A DNA stretch of 64,000 bases from Kordiimonas laminariae (GTDB taxonomy: Bacteria > Pseudomonadota > Alphaproteobacteria > Sphingomonadales > Kordiimonadaceae), in the NCBI RefSeq assembly GCF_023008165.1, contig NZ_JAKQZA010000005.1, positions 248,001 to 312,000 of the forward strand, given 5' to 3'. The translations under genes were made by a program, and so were the position numbers. Under the pieces are notes generated by a model. That model worked only from the letters and a program-made list of their open reading frames with translations, was not told the DNA's origin and made no database searches. This document shows, piece by piece, positions 54,236-63,305 of the stretch (its first letter is position 1; the number at the start of each line of letters is the position of its first letter).

Positions 54236-55141
54236 TTATAAATGTGCCGAATTTTCAGGAACTGCAAACCAGCCTGCCATGAAATCTATGAAGGCGCGTA
54301 CCTTCATGGGAAGTAAACGTCGATCTGGATAAAGAGCATAGAGTGTGAGTTCTGGCAGTTGCCAATCCGGCAATATTTGTATTAGTTCACCATTTTTTAC
54401 GGAGTCTCCATAAAAGAAAGAAGGTAAACTCACGATAGCTAACCCTGCTTTGGCTGCTTCAAGTTGCATAACGCCTGAGTTTGAGGTCAGGTTACCGTTT
54501 ACCCTTGTTTGTGCTGATTGATCACCAGACATAAATTTCCAAAGCCGGGAAGCCGGGATATTGGAATAAAGCGCAAAGTTATGATTCTTGAGATCTTCTA
54601 TAGTTTTAGGTGTACCGTATTTTTCTAAATACTCCGGGTTCGCAGCGATCATACTGTTAAGATGGGTAAGTTTCTTAGCAATTAAGCTGGTGTCTTCCAG
54701 ATTTGTAGAGATCCTGAGGCCTACATCATAGCCTCCGCCCACGATATCAACACGTTCGTCCGTGAGATTTAATTCAAGGGTCAGGTCTGGATATTCTATC
54801 ATGAAAGCTGCCATGGCCTTAGAAAGATAGAGGTCAGTGAAACTTCGAGGTGCGGTAATTCTCAGGTTTCCAACCAGTCTTTTGCTTGCGCATGTAACAG
54901 TTTGCTTGGCGTCCTCAATATCAGCAAGAATATTGATTGCTCGTTCATAAAATAGGGCACCTGCATCGGTTGCTGATACGCCTTTGGTGGTACGTACAAG
55001 AAGCTTGGTACCCAGATCATCTTCCAACATATGAATACGGCGGCTGGCTACAGATTTAGTTACGTGAACGGCTTTGGCGGCAGCTGAAAGGTTGCCTTCT
55101 TCTACAGCGCGGCAGAAGGTGCGAAGGGAAACGAAATCCAT
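54236..55141 (-). CDS. LysR-family transcriptional regulator
   Basis: A 301-residue regulator: N-terminal winged HTH (FCRAVEEGNLSAAAKAVHVTKSVASRRIHMLEDDLGTKLLVRTTKGV) and a C-terminal substrate-binding domain (LRITAPRSFTDLYL, VGLRISTNLEDTSLIAKKL), like the PA0477/YafC subgroup. The target is not obvious; the beta-helix gene downstream is 108 bases away and transcribed in the same direction. Confidence 0.92.
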   Translation of the reverse strand: MDFVSLRTFCRAVEEGNLSAAAKAVHVTKSVASRRIHMLEDDLGTKLLVRTTKGVSATDAGALFYERAINILADIEDAKQTVTCASKRLVGNLRITAPRSFTDLYLSKAMAAFMIEYPDLTLELNLTDERVDIVGGGYDVGLRISTNLEDTSLIAKKLTHLNSMIAANPEYLEKYGTPKTIEDLKNHNFALYSNIPASRLWKFMSGDQSAQTRVNGNLTSNSGVMQLEAAKAGLAIVSLPSFFYGDSVKNGELIQILPDWQLPELTLYALYPDRRLLPMKVRAFIDFMAGWFAVPENSAHL

Positions 55142-55207
55142 AGCTTTTCCAATTTTGAAACGAGTTTAGAGAAAAGCTATGGTTTTGTTCTAAATTACGC
55201 AACAGTT

Positions 55208-55891
55208 TTATTGCCAGCGGCGGCTTATGTAAAAGCAAGCAATAGCACCAAAAAGGAACATGAGCGCTGGTGGGAAAAGCCAGAGTCGCGCAGCATCTCC
55301 TTGAATTTCTTTGGTCTCATAGTGGCTATATATACGATAGCCGCTCTCTAATTTATCTATGAAGCTGTTACCTCGATAGGTGTTTAACTCCTTAAACTTA
55401 TAGTCAACGCGGTCCATGAGGCCTTGGCCATTTTCGTCTTGCTGCCCAACGCTTAAGAAATTAAAGATCATGGGGCTTTCACCAGCTTTGATTACACCTT
55501 CTGATTTATAAAGATGTAGTAGGTGTGGTGGGCCATTTAAGGCAAAAGTCAGCCCAAAGGATGCACCACTAATCATTAGCATGACAAGGCCTGCGATAAG
55601 CCAGCCTTGCATAAAGCGACGTTCGTTTTTCTGCTTGGTTAGAAGAGCTGTACGCACTTCGCCAATTTCGCGGAGTTTATCGATTTCTGCTGAAAACAGG
55701 TCTCGATTCATTTGTGAGACATCAATAGAATAGGCAGACATGATTTTGGCGAAAACTTCTTCCGAAGGATAGCTTTTCCCTGTTTCCAGTTTAGAAAGAT
55801 AAGATTGTTCTACTGAAATTTTCGCTGCCGCCTCGGGCTGGGTCCAGCTGTTTTCCTCACGTTTTATTCTTATATATTCACCAAATCGCAT
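55208..55891 (-). CDS. Membrane-anchored XRE-type helix-turn-helix protein
   Basis: A 227-residue protein with a Cro/C1 HTH at residues 1-60 (EENSWTQPEAAAKISVEQSYLSKLETGKSYPSEEVFAKIM), one transmembrane segment at about 95-117 (WLIAGLVMLMISGASFGLTFAL), a presumably extracytoplasmic loop of 80 residues, and a second transmembrane segment at the C-terminus. This places the DNA-binding part in the cytoplasm and a possible sensory loop outside, like ToxR-type one-component regulators. Ligand and targets unknown. It is upstream of the LysR gene on the same strand (66 bases). Confidence 0.82.
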   Translation of the reverse strand: MRFGEYIRIKREENSWTQPEAAAKISVEQSYLSKLETGKSYPSEEVFAKIMSAYSIDVSQMNRDLFSAEIDKLREIGEVRTALLTKQKNERRFMQGWLIAGLVMLMISGASFGLTFALNGPPHLLHLYKSEGVIKAGESPMIFNFLSVGQQDENGQGLMDRVDYKFKELNTYRGNSFIDKLESGYRIYSHYETKEIQGDAARLWLFPPALMFLFGAIACFYISRRWQ

Positions 55892-56046
55892 GTCTGCCTC
55901 CAGTTTTTGCAGAATTATATTATCGTTGTATTTTGTATGTGCAAACAGGGCTAAACACCTGAAAGCAGAAACAAGTCTTTGGAATTCATGCTCAGAATGC
56001 CAGATGAATATGCTGGAATATTAGGTGAATATTGGAGCTATAGATG

Positions 56047-56078
56047 AAAAAAGGAGGCAGAAGGGGGTTTTCTGCCTC
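56047..56078 (-). terminator. Terminator after NTF2-DJ-1 fusion gene
   Basis: Minus-strand stem GAGGCAGAA / TTCTGCCTC with a 7-base C-rich loop, followed by C and TTTTTT. It lies 23 bases past the stop. Confidence 0.75.
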
Positions 56079-56101
56079 TAAGGTGGGTTAGTTTGTCGTG
56101 A

Positions 56102-57226
56102 TTATTTATCGAGTGCTTCAACTATTTTCTGAACCACTAGCCGCGAAGAAAGGTGATTCTGTCCTGTGATCAGGCGGCCATCCACTTCAACGAAGGCTTG
56201 ATTTCTGGGCCCGAAACGGAAATCACCATCATGATTTTGTACGGATTGTCCGATCAAAAGTGGGAATTGTTTGAAATACTCAGCTGTCTGGCGTTCATAA
56301 TCTTCTGGGTATCCGACAACTTTTTTGCCAGCTACGAGATAAGTGCCGCTTGATGTTTTCAGGTTTACGATACCGGCGGTACCGTGACAAACAGAAGAGA
56401 TGATGCCGCCATGCTTCTCATATATCTCCATAGAGATGTCCTGTAGCGCCTTGTTATCAGCAACCCCGTACATAGCGTTTGAACCACCCACATAATGTAC
56501 AGCCTTATAGCGGGCAGGCTTAATATCTTCAGGTTTTTTAGTGTGAGCAAGGGCATACATCAGATCTGAATCGTAGATATATTTTCTGTGCATATCGATG
56601 GACGTATTAATATAGGAAAGTGGGAGGCTGCCGCCTTCAGGAGTTACGAAATCTACCGTATAACCATGCTTTTTAAATTCGTCATAGGCGTTGACAATTT
56701 CTGAGAAACTAGCCCCTGCTGGCAGGTCAGATGAGCCATGAAAGGCTTGGCTTGATAAGATAAAAAGTACACGGCCGCCGTGGTTGTTTGCTGGGGCGCT
56801 TGAAGCGGTTTTGGCAATGATCTTCCATTCACCATCAAGTTTCTTCACAAGAAACTGGTCTACGTACCGCATCTTGCGACCAGGAACCAAGATTTCCACT
56901 TTTGCTGTTGCGGTATCTCCGGCGATGTCCATGCTGATGATTTCACCAATACGGCCCGTATCTGTACCCGGTGTACGGCGACCAAACCAACCTGCGTATT
57001 CGTTGGATGGTACAATCCAGTGAGGTTCATCTTTCTTGGTAAGGTAAAGATTGGCGGTTTCATGGAAAGCTTGATTTATTTCTGCCGGACGGCTGAAAGA
57101 TGTGCCATCAATGTAGTGGTTCAGTGTTTTTCGAATGTCTTCTTCATCTGTAGCTATGCCCGGGAACGAAATTGTGGTGGCAGCCAGCAAGATACAGGCT
57201 CCCTTTATTGATGAAAGGATGGTCAT
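56102..57226 (-). CDS. Exported NTF2-like/DJ-1 (PfpI) fusion protein
   Basis: A 374-residue protein with a probable signal peptide (MTILSSIKGACILLAATTISFPGIA). Residues about 25-145 form an NTF2/SnoaL-like fold of the putative lumazine-binding group (EEDIRKTLNHYIDG, YVDQFLVKKLDGEWKIIAKTASS). Residues about 150-374 form a DJ-1/PfpI domain related to Hsp31-type chaperone/glyoxalase proteins, with the nucleophile Cys in GIISSVCHGTAGI and FVTPEGGSLPL. Both halves are intact. The activity could be alpha-oxoaldehyde or ester hydrolysis; the export signal is unusual for DJ-1 proteins. It lies downstream of an AraC gene (95 bases) on the same strand. Confidence 0.82.
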   Translation of the reverse strand: MTILSSIKGACILLAATTISFPGIATDEEDIRKTLNHYIDGTSFSRPAEINQAFHETANLYLTKKDEPHWIVPSNEYAGWFGRRTPGTDTGRIGEIISMDIAGDTATAKVEILVPGRKMRYVDQFLVKKLDGEWKIIAKTASSAPANNHGGRVLFILSSQAFHGSSDLPAGASFSEIVNAYDEFKKHGYTVDFVTPEGGSLPLSYINTSIDMHRKYIYDSDLMYALAHTKKPEDIKPARYKAVHYVGGSNAMYGVADNKALQDISMEIYEKHGGIISSVCHGTAGIVNLKTSSGTYLVAGKKVVGYPEDYERQTAEYFKQFPLLIGQSVQNHDGDFRFGPRNQAFVEVDGRLITGQNHLSSRLVVQKIVEALDK

Positions 57227-57321
57227 GTGGTGTTCCTTCTGTCGTGTTCAGGTTAACGGCAGAAGCAGTATGGAAAAGTGCTATGATTCACAATTTGGCG
57301 ATATAATTTGGTAGTCCGAAA

Positions 57322-58356
57322 TTATAAATCTGTAGAAATGCGATCACGGAATTTGGCCGGGGTTTCACCGGCTATTTTTTTGAAGGCACTATAAAAGGTG
57401 GACATGGAATTATAGCCGCATTCTTCAGCCAATTGTTCCATCTTGATGGATTTACCTTCAATAGTCAGGCGTTGTTTTGCACTATTGATGCGGTGTTCGT
57501 TTATGAAATCAGCGAAGGATTTTTGCAGGTTATCGTTCAAGAACTGGGAGAGTTTTGGAACTGATGTATTCAGTCTACCAGCAAGCTTGGGGAGCGTGAT
57601 GGTAGATGACAGGTGTAGCTGCTCTTCGGCAATAAGTGTATCCAGCCTATCCTTAAGGGTGGAAGCCTCATCACGGGCGATACTTTTATCGGCGTATTTA
57701 ACGGGAACCTCTTTTTTCCGGAAAATTACCAGCATTACAGTGAGATAAAGTATGAAGCTAAAGATAATGGCCCCAAGGATATAGGATAGGTAGCTTGCAG
57801 TGAAAAATGCTGCCCATATAAGAAGATTCCCTGCAAAAACACTCAGCGTAATGGTTTCGCTGAAGGCAAGTTGTCGCTCTTTATCCACCATTTGTTTCCA
57901 AATAGGCCTTAGTTCAAATGCACTTGCGGTGATATAGGCGAACCATACCCAGTTAATAATACGGTAAATCGGGCCGCGCCACAGTTCTGGGTATGTGTCG
58001 TAGGGTAGAAATAGCCCAACACCAATTAGAAGTGTTCCGAGAACTATAAGCTGGCCTCTATAAAACCAGTTATCAGCTCGGTATTTTCCTACCTTGCTGA
58101 GTACATGGAAATATAGAAATGGCCCGATGCTGAAACAGGCCATTAATCCCAGCTGCAGGAAGTCTCGTGCAACGTCAGGATTAAAATAGAGAATAACAGA
58201 TTTAAAAATCCTCAGGCTTAGTGCCAACAGCATCAAAGAGAGAAACTTGTTGGAAGTTTCTTTTGGTTCGGTAAACCAAAAATAGGCAGCAAGCAGGAAA
58301 CCGTTGAAAGCCCCCACCATTGAGAAAAAGAATAGATATTGTGTATCAATCTGCAC
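57322..58356 (-). CDS. AraC-family regulator with membrane N-terminal domain
   Basis: A 344-residue protein: N-terminal half with about seven hydrophobic segments (FFFSMVGAFNGFLLAAYFWF and onward), C-terminal AraC HTH pair (LHLSSTITLPKLAGRLNTSVPKLSQFLNDNLQKSFADFINEHRI, then MEQLAEECGYNSMSTFYSAFKKIAGETPAKF). It is likely a membrane-embedded sensor that binds DNA directly. The start is GTG at 58356, with no ATG before residue 14. It probably controls the DJ-1 fusion gene that follows. Confidence 0.88.
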   Translation of the reverse strand: MQIDTQYLFFFSMVGAFNGFLLAAYFWFTEPKETSNKFLSLMLLALSLRIFKSVILYFNPDVARDFLQLGLMACFSIGPFLYFHVLSKVGKYRADNWFYRGQLIVLGTLLIGVGLFLPYDTYPELWRGPIYRIINWVWFAYITASAFELRPIWKQMVDKERQLAFSETITLSVFAGNLLIWAAFFTASYLSYILGAIIFSFILYLTVMLVIFRKKEVPVKYADKSIARDEASTLKDRLDTLIAEEQLHLSSTITLPKLAGRLNTSVPKLSQFLNDNLQKSFADFINEHRINSAKQRLTIEGKSIKMEQLAEECGYNSMSTFYSAFKKIAGETPAKFRDRISTDL

Positions 58357-58404
58357 GCTGCAGGTCTCGTTTAGCTGTTATTCCCACTGCCGTTAGGTGG
58401 CACT

Positions 58405-59733
58405 TTAATCTGCCTTTAAATCATTTTCAAATGACCGATAACTTGTGGCTGGTGATTGTCGTTTTTTTAGTTCTTCAATGGCGCTTTTGAGCATTGCTTT
58501 TGCTCTTGTTTTATCGCCATTACGAAGTAGTAACCTTGCTTCAAGCCCTTGTAGTAATGGTTCCCAAGCTGTTCCGGGGGAAGCTGCACTTAAAGCTGCT
58601 GCATCTAAGTTTGGAACGATATCATCGGCAGATGATGAAGCTCCAAGGTCTAGCTCCGCCATTACCTGATGATAGCCGAGAACCTGAGCGGCAGGTGAAG
58701 TGTTCCCCATCAGGTTTGCGAAGGCTGTACGGGACCTTTGAATACCCGGTAGGGCGCCTTCCGCATCCCCAAGGTTCCACATGGCAAGCGCTTCATTCGC
58801 AAGGTTCATCAGGCATGCAATGTTTTCTTCGCCGCTTTTAGTGCAAATAGCTTTCCGGACATTGGTCAAAAGCGGTAAAGCCTCCTCCCAGCGATTTGAA
58901 GAGCCGTAAAGGTTCGCAAGTGTTCCTTCCGCTTGTGATTTCTCCATGGAGTTATCGCCATATACCGTCGCTAGCATATCAATGGCTTTTTGAAGTTCAC
59001 CTTCAGCAACCTCATGATCTCCTTGATATAGAATAGCAGATCCTAAAATATGTTGGGCTTCGGCAATACGCCAATCAGGTACAAGGCCGGATGAAACATA
59101 CTGCGGTGTCATCAGGCTCCGCATGAGTGCCACTGCATCTTTATGGCGACCAAGGCGTGTATAGCACTGAGATAAATCTGTTTTGATGGTGTGTAACAAC
59201 CCTGGATCTTTATGAGCAGTGTCGGAGTGTAAATCCCATGCTACTTCAAACGCTGTGATTGCGGCTTCAAATTCATTTTTGATAAGGTGTAGCCGAGCAC
59301 GTGTGAAGTTGGCTTGTAGCTTTATATCGGCGGAAGGTTGTTTGAAAGATAGTAGCGCTGCTTCCACCTCAAGTAATTCTTCCTCCGCTTCAGAGAGTTT
59401 GCTGGCTTCAATCAGGGAGTTGACGCGCATAAAGCGTACATCCAGCCTTTCTTCACTTCCCTCTGGTAGTAGCTCAATAGTTTTTGTCCATTCTGCAATG
59501 GCTTTTTCTGGTGAGGAGAGCCCATCAAAAATGCGGGCCATTGTTTTATGAATGCCGGCGCGTACTTCTGGAGGTTCAGAGAATGTGATATCGATGTTTT
59601 CTGCTGCTTTATTAAGCGCAGTGCGGATACTGGCGTCTGGTCCTACTCCTGGTGTACGAGGATCTGCGGTAAGCAGTATGTTTTCCAGAAATTCGTTGGT
59701 TGCCTGAGCAGGGTTTGTGCTTTGTAGACTTTT
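58405..59733 (-). pseudogene. TPR half of a split Ser/Thr-kinase-TPR gene
   Basis: The open frame (443 codons) has no ATG until 59541, which lacks a ribosome-binding site, yet the translated sequence before that ATG is conserved-looking: NPAQATNEFLENILLTADP, a pattern that in bacterial kinase-TPR proteins follows the membrane segment. TPR-like helices run to the C-terminus (ALPLLTNVRKAICTKSGEENIACLMNLANEALAMW). It is in the same orientation as the kinase half at 63306-64000, and joining the two after removing the DNA between gives one continuous frame. It is best read as the separated C-terminal half, possibly silent or translated from 59541. Confidence 0.72.
59718..59729 (+). repeat. Left inverted repeat of the insert
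   Basis: TGCTTTGTAGAC. The right end reads inward TACTTTATAGAC (10 of 12 identical). The two flanks also share the codon TGT (59716-59718 and 63342-63344). Confidence 0.5.
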
Positions 59734-59869
59734 TTAAAATGCCTACATTCTATCGTTTACTTATAATATCCAAAACAGTCCTAAAGTTCCTCGCTAGATG
59801 AATGCCTATATCCAATCAATAGCCTATCCGTTTACTGAACTCGTAAGTACTAAGATTGATATCAACGAT

Positions 59870-61438
59870 CTAATGCGCTTTCGTTTCAGTGCTGTTAGCA
59901 GCGCTCAAGTTTTCTCGAACTTTCGGCATTATGCGCCGGCTAACCGGAACACTAACACCATTTTTGAGTTCGAGATGACCATTGCCTGATGGCTCTCTTG
60001 TCATTGAGACCACAGCATCAGTATTGACTATAAATGATCGATGAACCTTTAGGTATCTCGGTGGCAAAGTACTCGAAAGATGATTGAGAGTTCCCTTGTA
60101 AAGTATCATTCTTCCATCTTCAAAGTGAAGCTCGACGTAATCGTCAGCACCTCTACAGTATTGAAGCGTTTCCAACGGAATCCATTCAGTTTTACCGTTC
60201 TTTTTGATGGCTAACTTATCAAACTTATCGGCTTTTTGAAGTTTTGAGAGTGTATAGGCTAGCTGGTTCGCCCGCGCTTTTTCACTTTCATGTTGTTTCT
60301 GTTCTCGCAGGAAATCCTTAGCCTGCTGAATAAATAGAAATGAGAGTAAACTCGCTAATGCGAAGAAAAGTGAAAAATCTATAAAATGCTCCGTAGAGAC
60401 ACCAATAAGAACAATGAAAATGCATAAAGCACCTATTGTTGGCCATGCAGCTCTACGTGTCTTGGCTTGGGTGTTTGTCTTTGTAGCGAGATATATTAGC
60501 GAGCCAATACTCGCCAATGCGCTGATTAATAGGGAAACGTAAGACTTTAAATCGTAACTGGGTAGATATGAGGCTACAGCAATTATGAGCACACCAGTGA
60601 TAGTAGAAAGTAACTTCCAGTCATTTCGGTAAAATCTCACTAGAATGTAGATATTTAACACTATACTCAGCGCTATCGACGATACACCGATGGATATCAA
60701 ACGGATATCATGGATTGGATAACTATAGTCAATTATCCCGCGCGTAACTTTGGTAACCAGCAATAACGATGCGAAGAAAGAGATTAGGCACAACATGAGT
60801 GCATTCAATTGCTTTTTAGACCGATAGTACATGATCCCAAAATACAATATACCAACCAAAAACACCCCAAGGGTTGAAATTGCTGGCCAATACCGTTTGA
60901 GCAAAGCGTCTGTTGGATCTGAATATTGCCCAACCTTGATATGATGAATGACTATTCTATGGTTCAAATAATCATGATGATTTGAAAGGTACACCTTTAA
61001 CTCTTGCTGGCCTTCTATCAAAACCGATCTAGGTAAATAGACAACGCCGTCCATCTTACCTGGAATTTCTGTTGCTGTGTCAATTCCTGGCGTACCGTTA
61101 CTACCTATAAAGTGGCCGTTAACATAAAAGGCACTAGACGCACTGCCAGAGATAAATATGCCTAGTGCGGAGCGATCTGATAGAAACTGCTCGGGAATAG
61201 TAAAATTAGCTTTTATCCAAACTGATCTGTTAAACAGTTTTATATTGCGAACATCCGTTGGTTCACAGTCGAATAGATCGTGGCCATAAACTTGGTTGGA
61301 ATTAAGACTACTCGAACAAATACTTACCTGCTTAATTTCTATTGTTTGATCAGAGCTCGTGCTTTCAGCCTGTAGTTCAACGCCAATACTCAGCATAAAA
61401 ACAAACACGATAGTTCGCTGCAATTTATTGATTGCCAT
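59870..61438 (-). CDS. 7TM sensor with LytTR DNA-binding domain
   Basis: A 522-residue membrane regulator. A signal peptide (MAINKLQRTIVFVFMLSIGVELQA) is followed by an extracytoplasmic domain of about 150 residues resembling 7TMR-DISM/sensor beta-sandwiches (SVWIKANFTIPEQFL). Seven transmembrane segments follow (about residues 185-370), then a short coiled coil and a C-terminal LytTR domain (LQYCRGADDYVELHFEDGRMIL, PRYLKVHRSFIVNTDAVV, GVSVPVSRRIMPKVRENL). It could sense an extracellular ligand and bind DNA directly. It diverges from the trypsin-ankyrin gene across 192 bases holding a 13-base inverted repeat; control of that gene is plausible. Confidence 0.85.
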   Translation of the reverse strand: MAINKLQRTIVFVFMLSIGVELQAESTSSDQTIEIKQVSICSSSLNSNQVYGHDLFDCEPTDVRNIKLFNRSVWIKANFTIPEQFLSDRSALGIFISGSASSAFYVNGHFIGSNGTPGIDTATEIPGKMDGVVYLPRSVLIEGQQELKVYLSNHHDYLNHRIVIHHIKVGQYSDPTDALLKRYWPAISTLGVFLVGILYFGIMYYRSKKQLNALMLCLISFFASLLLVTKVTRGIIDYSYPIHDIRLISIGVSSIALSIVLNIYILVRFYRNDWKLLSTITGVLIIAVASYLPSYDLKSYVSLLISALASIGSLIYLATKTNTQAKTRRAAWPTIGALCIFIVLIGVSTEHFIDFSLFFALASLLSFLFIQQAKDFLREQKQHESEKARANQLAYTLSKLQKADKFDKLAIKKNGKTEWIPLETLQYCRGADDYVELHFEDGRMILYKGTLNHLSSTLPPRYLKVHRSFIVNTDAVVSMTREPSGNGHLELKNGVSVPVSRRIMPKVRENLSAANSTETKAH

Positions 61439-61531
61439 AGTGTTAGACCATTCACCGATAGATCAATACCGCTAACCGAATAATGCGATCAATAACATAG
61501 TAGATTAGATAATCAGGTCAATCATATACCC

Positions 61532-61599
61532 AAGCTGTATTTTGAGTTGGTTATCGTTCATCCATTATCTGCCCGGCAATTTCCACCAAAATACAGCTT
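61532..61599. repeat. 13-base inverted repeat in the divergent promoter region
   Basis: AAGCTGTATTTTG (61532-61544) and CAAAATACAGCTT (61587-61599) are perfect inverse complements separated by 42 bases, 32-44 bases upstream of the protease ATG. It may be an operator pair or an mRNA leader hairpin. Confidence 0.6.
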
Positions 61600-61630
61600 A
61601 ACTAGAGTTTTTAAATTACGAGGTTTTAAA

Positions 61631-63055
61631 ATGAAACGCTTTTTGTCCCTAGTTCTTGGTGTGCTGGTCTTTACGTTTAATGTTGAAGCTATCGTTATAC
61701 GTCATGATGTAAGGGACCAACTCTATCTGAAACTCGGAGCCGAATATTCTTCATCTGTTGCTTACATAAATGGATGCGCTAGTACTGTAATTGCTCCGGA
61801 CTGGTTATTGACAGCGGCTCACTGTGTCACGGGTCGAGAGAGATTTCTGTTTAGAGTTCAGCACTTGAACAAGAGTTACCGAATAGCGTCTATTTTTGTG
61901 CATCCAGATTTCGATAAACAATATGATGAAATATATGATGTCGCACTTATTCAATTAAAAGAACCAATAGTCAACGGCAAGCCCGCAAAACTTTATCAAG
62001 ATACTGAAGAGAATGGTAAACCTGTTGTTTTTGTGGGCAAAGGTACATTCGGCAACGGCAAAGATGGTCTAATCAGGGATGACTTCAAAGAGCGCGGGGC
62101 AACAAACACCGTAGCTGAAACATCAAAGCACGTTATTGGCTTTAGATTTGATAGCCCGGAAACTGCTACTAATTTAGAGGGGATCAGCTCACGTGGCGAC
62201 AGCGGTGGCCCAGCATTCCTGGCTTCAGGGTCTGAACTCTATGTAATCGGTATAAGTTCATACCAAGACGGGAAAGGAATTGCAGAAGGCCACTACGGGG
62301 TATGGGAATATTATACTCGTGTTTCATCAGTGTACCCGTGGCTCATGTCTGTGATTGAAAGCACCGAGGTCGCCAGTGTACCGGAACATGCTGTCATTGA
62401 TGCCATCAAAAGCAATAATATATCAGCACTCGAAAAAGCGATTGATGATGGCGTGGTCAACAATCAATCCATAATCAATGAAGCCTTCTACCAAACAATT
62501 GCTCTAAACAGGGTGAGGCATGCAAAGTTGCTCATATCCAGAGGGGTTGCACCAGAGGAAGCAAATGTAAAAGATGTGTCACTTTTCGAGTTTTCCCTAC
62601 TTGAAAATCGAAAAAAGTATTTTCAGATGCTGCTGGATGAAGTCGCAAATAAGAAAATCCTACATTCTCCAGAAAGCCCGATTTTAGCATTAGCTATATT
62701 GAACTATGCAAATGATCGCAATTTGAAGGTAATGATAAAGACCCTTGTTGATCAAGGAGCCAACATCAATGCGAAGACTAACTCAGGCGATACGGCTTTA
62801 ACTATTGCAGGTTGGGATACCAGTGATTTGGCTCTCATAACTCAACTGGTAATAAATGGCGCCGATGTAAATGTTCAAAATAACAATGGTGACAGTCCTC
62901 TGATGGACGCCGCTTATCTCGGAAAGCTGAGCTTCCTTCAATATCTCTTGGAGAATGGCGCTAATCCGAATTTACAAAACAATCGAGGTATGACCGCTGT
63001 AGACCGTGCAAAAAACAATAAAGTAAGAAATCTCATCGAGGCATATGTTGACTGA
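61631..63055 (+). CDS. Secreted trypsin-like serine protease with ankyrin repeats
   Basis: A 474-residue exported protein. ATG 61631 follows GAGG and opens a signal peptide (MKRFLSLVLGVLVFTFNVEA). The S1 protease domain is complete: His64 in TAAHC, Asp103 in YDVALIQL and Ser191 in GDSGGPAF. A helical linker then leads to at least three ankyrin repeats near the C-terminus (LVDQGANINAKTNSGDTAL, LVINGADVNVQNNNGDSPL, LLENGANPNLQNNRGMTA). Protease-ankyrin fusions are uncommon in bacteria; the repeats may select a protein partner. It is paired with the LytTR gene within the insert. Confidence 0.87.
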   Translation: MKRFLSLVLGVLVFTFNVEAIVIRHDVRDQLYLKLGAEYSSSVAYINGCASTVIAPDWLLTAAHCVTGRERFLFRVQHLNKSYRIASIFVHPDFDKQYDEIYDVALIQLKEPIVNGKPAKLYQDTEENGKPVVFVGKGTFGNGKDGLIRDDFKERGATNTVAETSKHVIGFRFDSPETATNLEGISSRGDSGGPAFLASGSELYVIGISSYQDGKGIAEGHYGVWEYYTRVSSVYPWLMSVIESTEVASVPEHAVIDAIKSNNISALEKAIDDGVVNNQSIINEAFYQTIALNRVRHAKLLISRGVAPEEANVKDVSLFEFSLLENRKKYFQMLLDEVANKKILHSPESPILALAILNYANDRNLKVMIKTLVDQGANINAKTNSGDTALTIAGWDTSDLALITQLVINGADVNVQNNNGDSPLMDAAYLGKLSFLQYLLENGANPNLQNNRGMTAVDRAKNNKVRNLIEAYVD

Positions 63056-63305
63056 GTAGCAATCAGAAGTGCATTTTTTGCTTCCCTATCGGTAAGGAAT
63101 TGATAGCGAGCTATTGGCGAAAGTGCCATACCCAGTATACAATGTTGGTTGCATAAGCACGCAACACCTTTGGTAGACTCTTTGAAAATCAATGAGTTTT
63201 GAATATATTATCTGCCTTTAGGTTCATCATTATCACTCGCATGCATCGCGCATAGCTGATGTTGAGATGATCGACAATATTACCCCACAGTGTTGGGTGG
63301 GAAGC

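Noticed and set aside
58405-59541. TPR gene starting at ATG 59541 as an independent full gene
   Set aside because: No ribosome-binding site is seen before that ATG, and conserved-looking coding sequence continues 60 codons upstream without a start.
59798-59989. Small plus-strand open frame overlapping the end of the LytTR gene
   Set aside because: It has no Shine-Dalgarno sequence, overlaps a well-supported gene on the other strand, and shows no recognisable domain.
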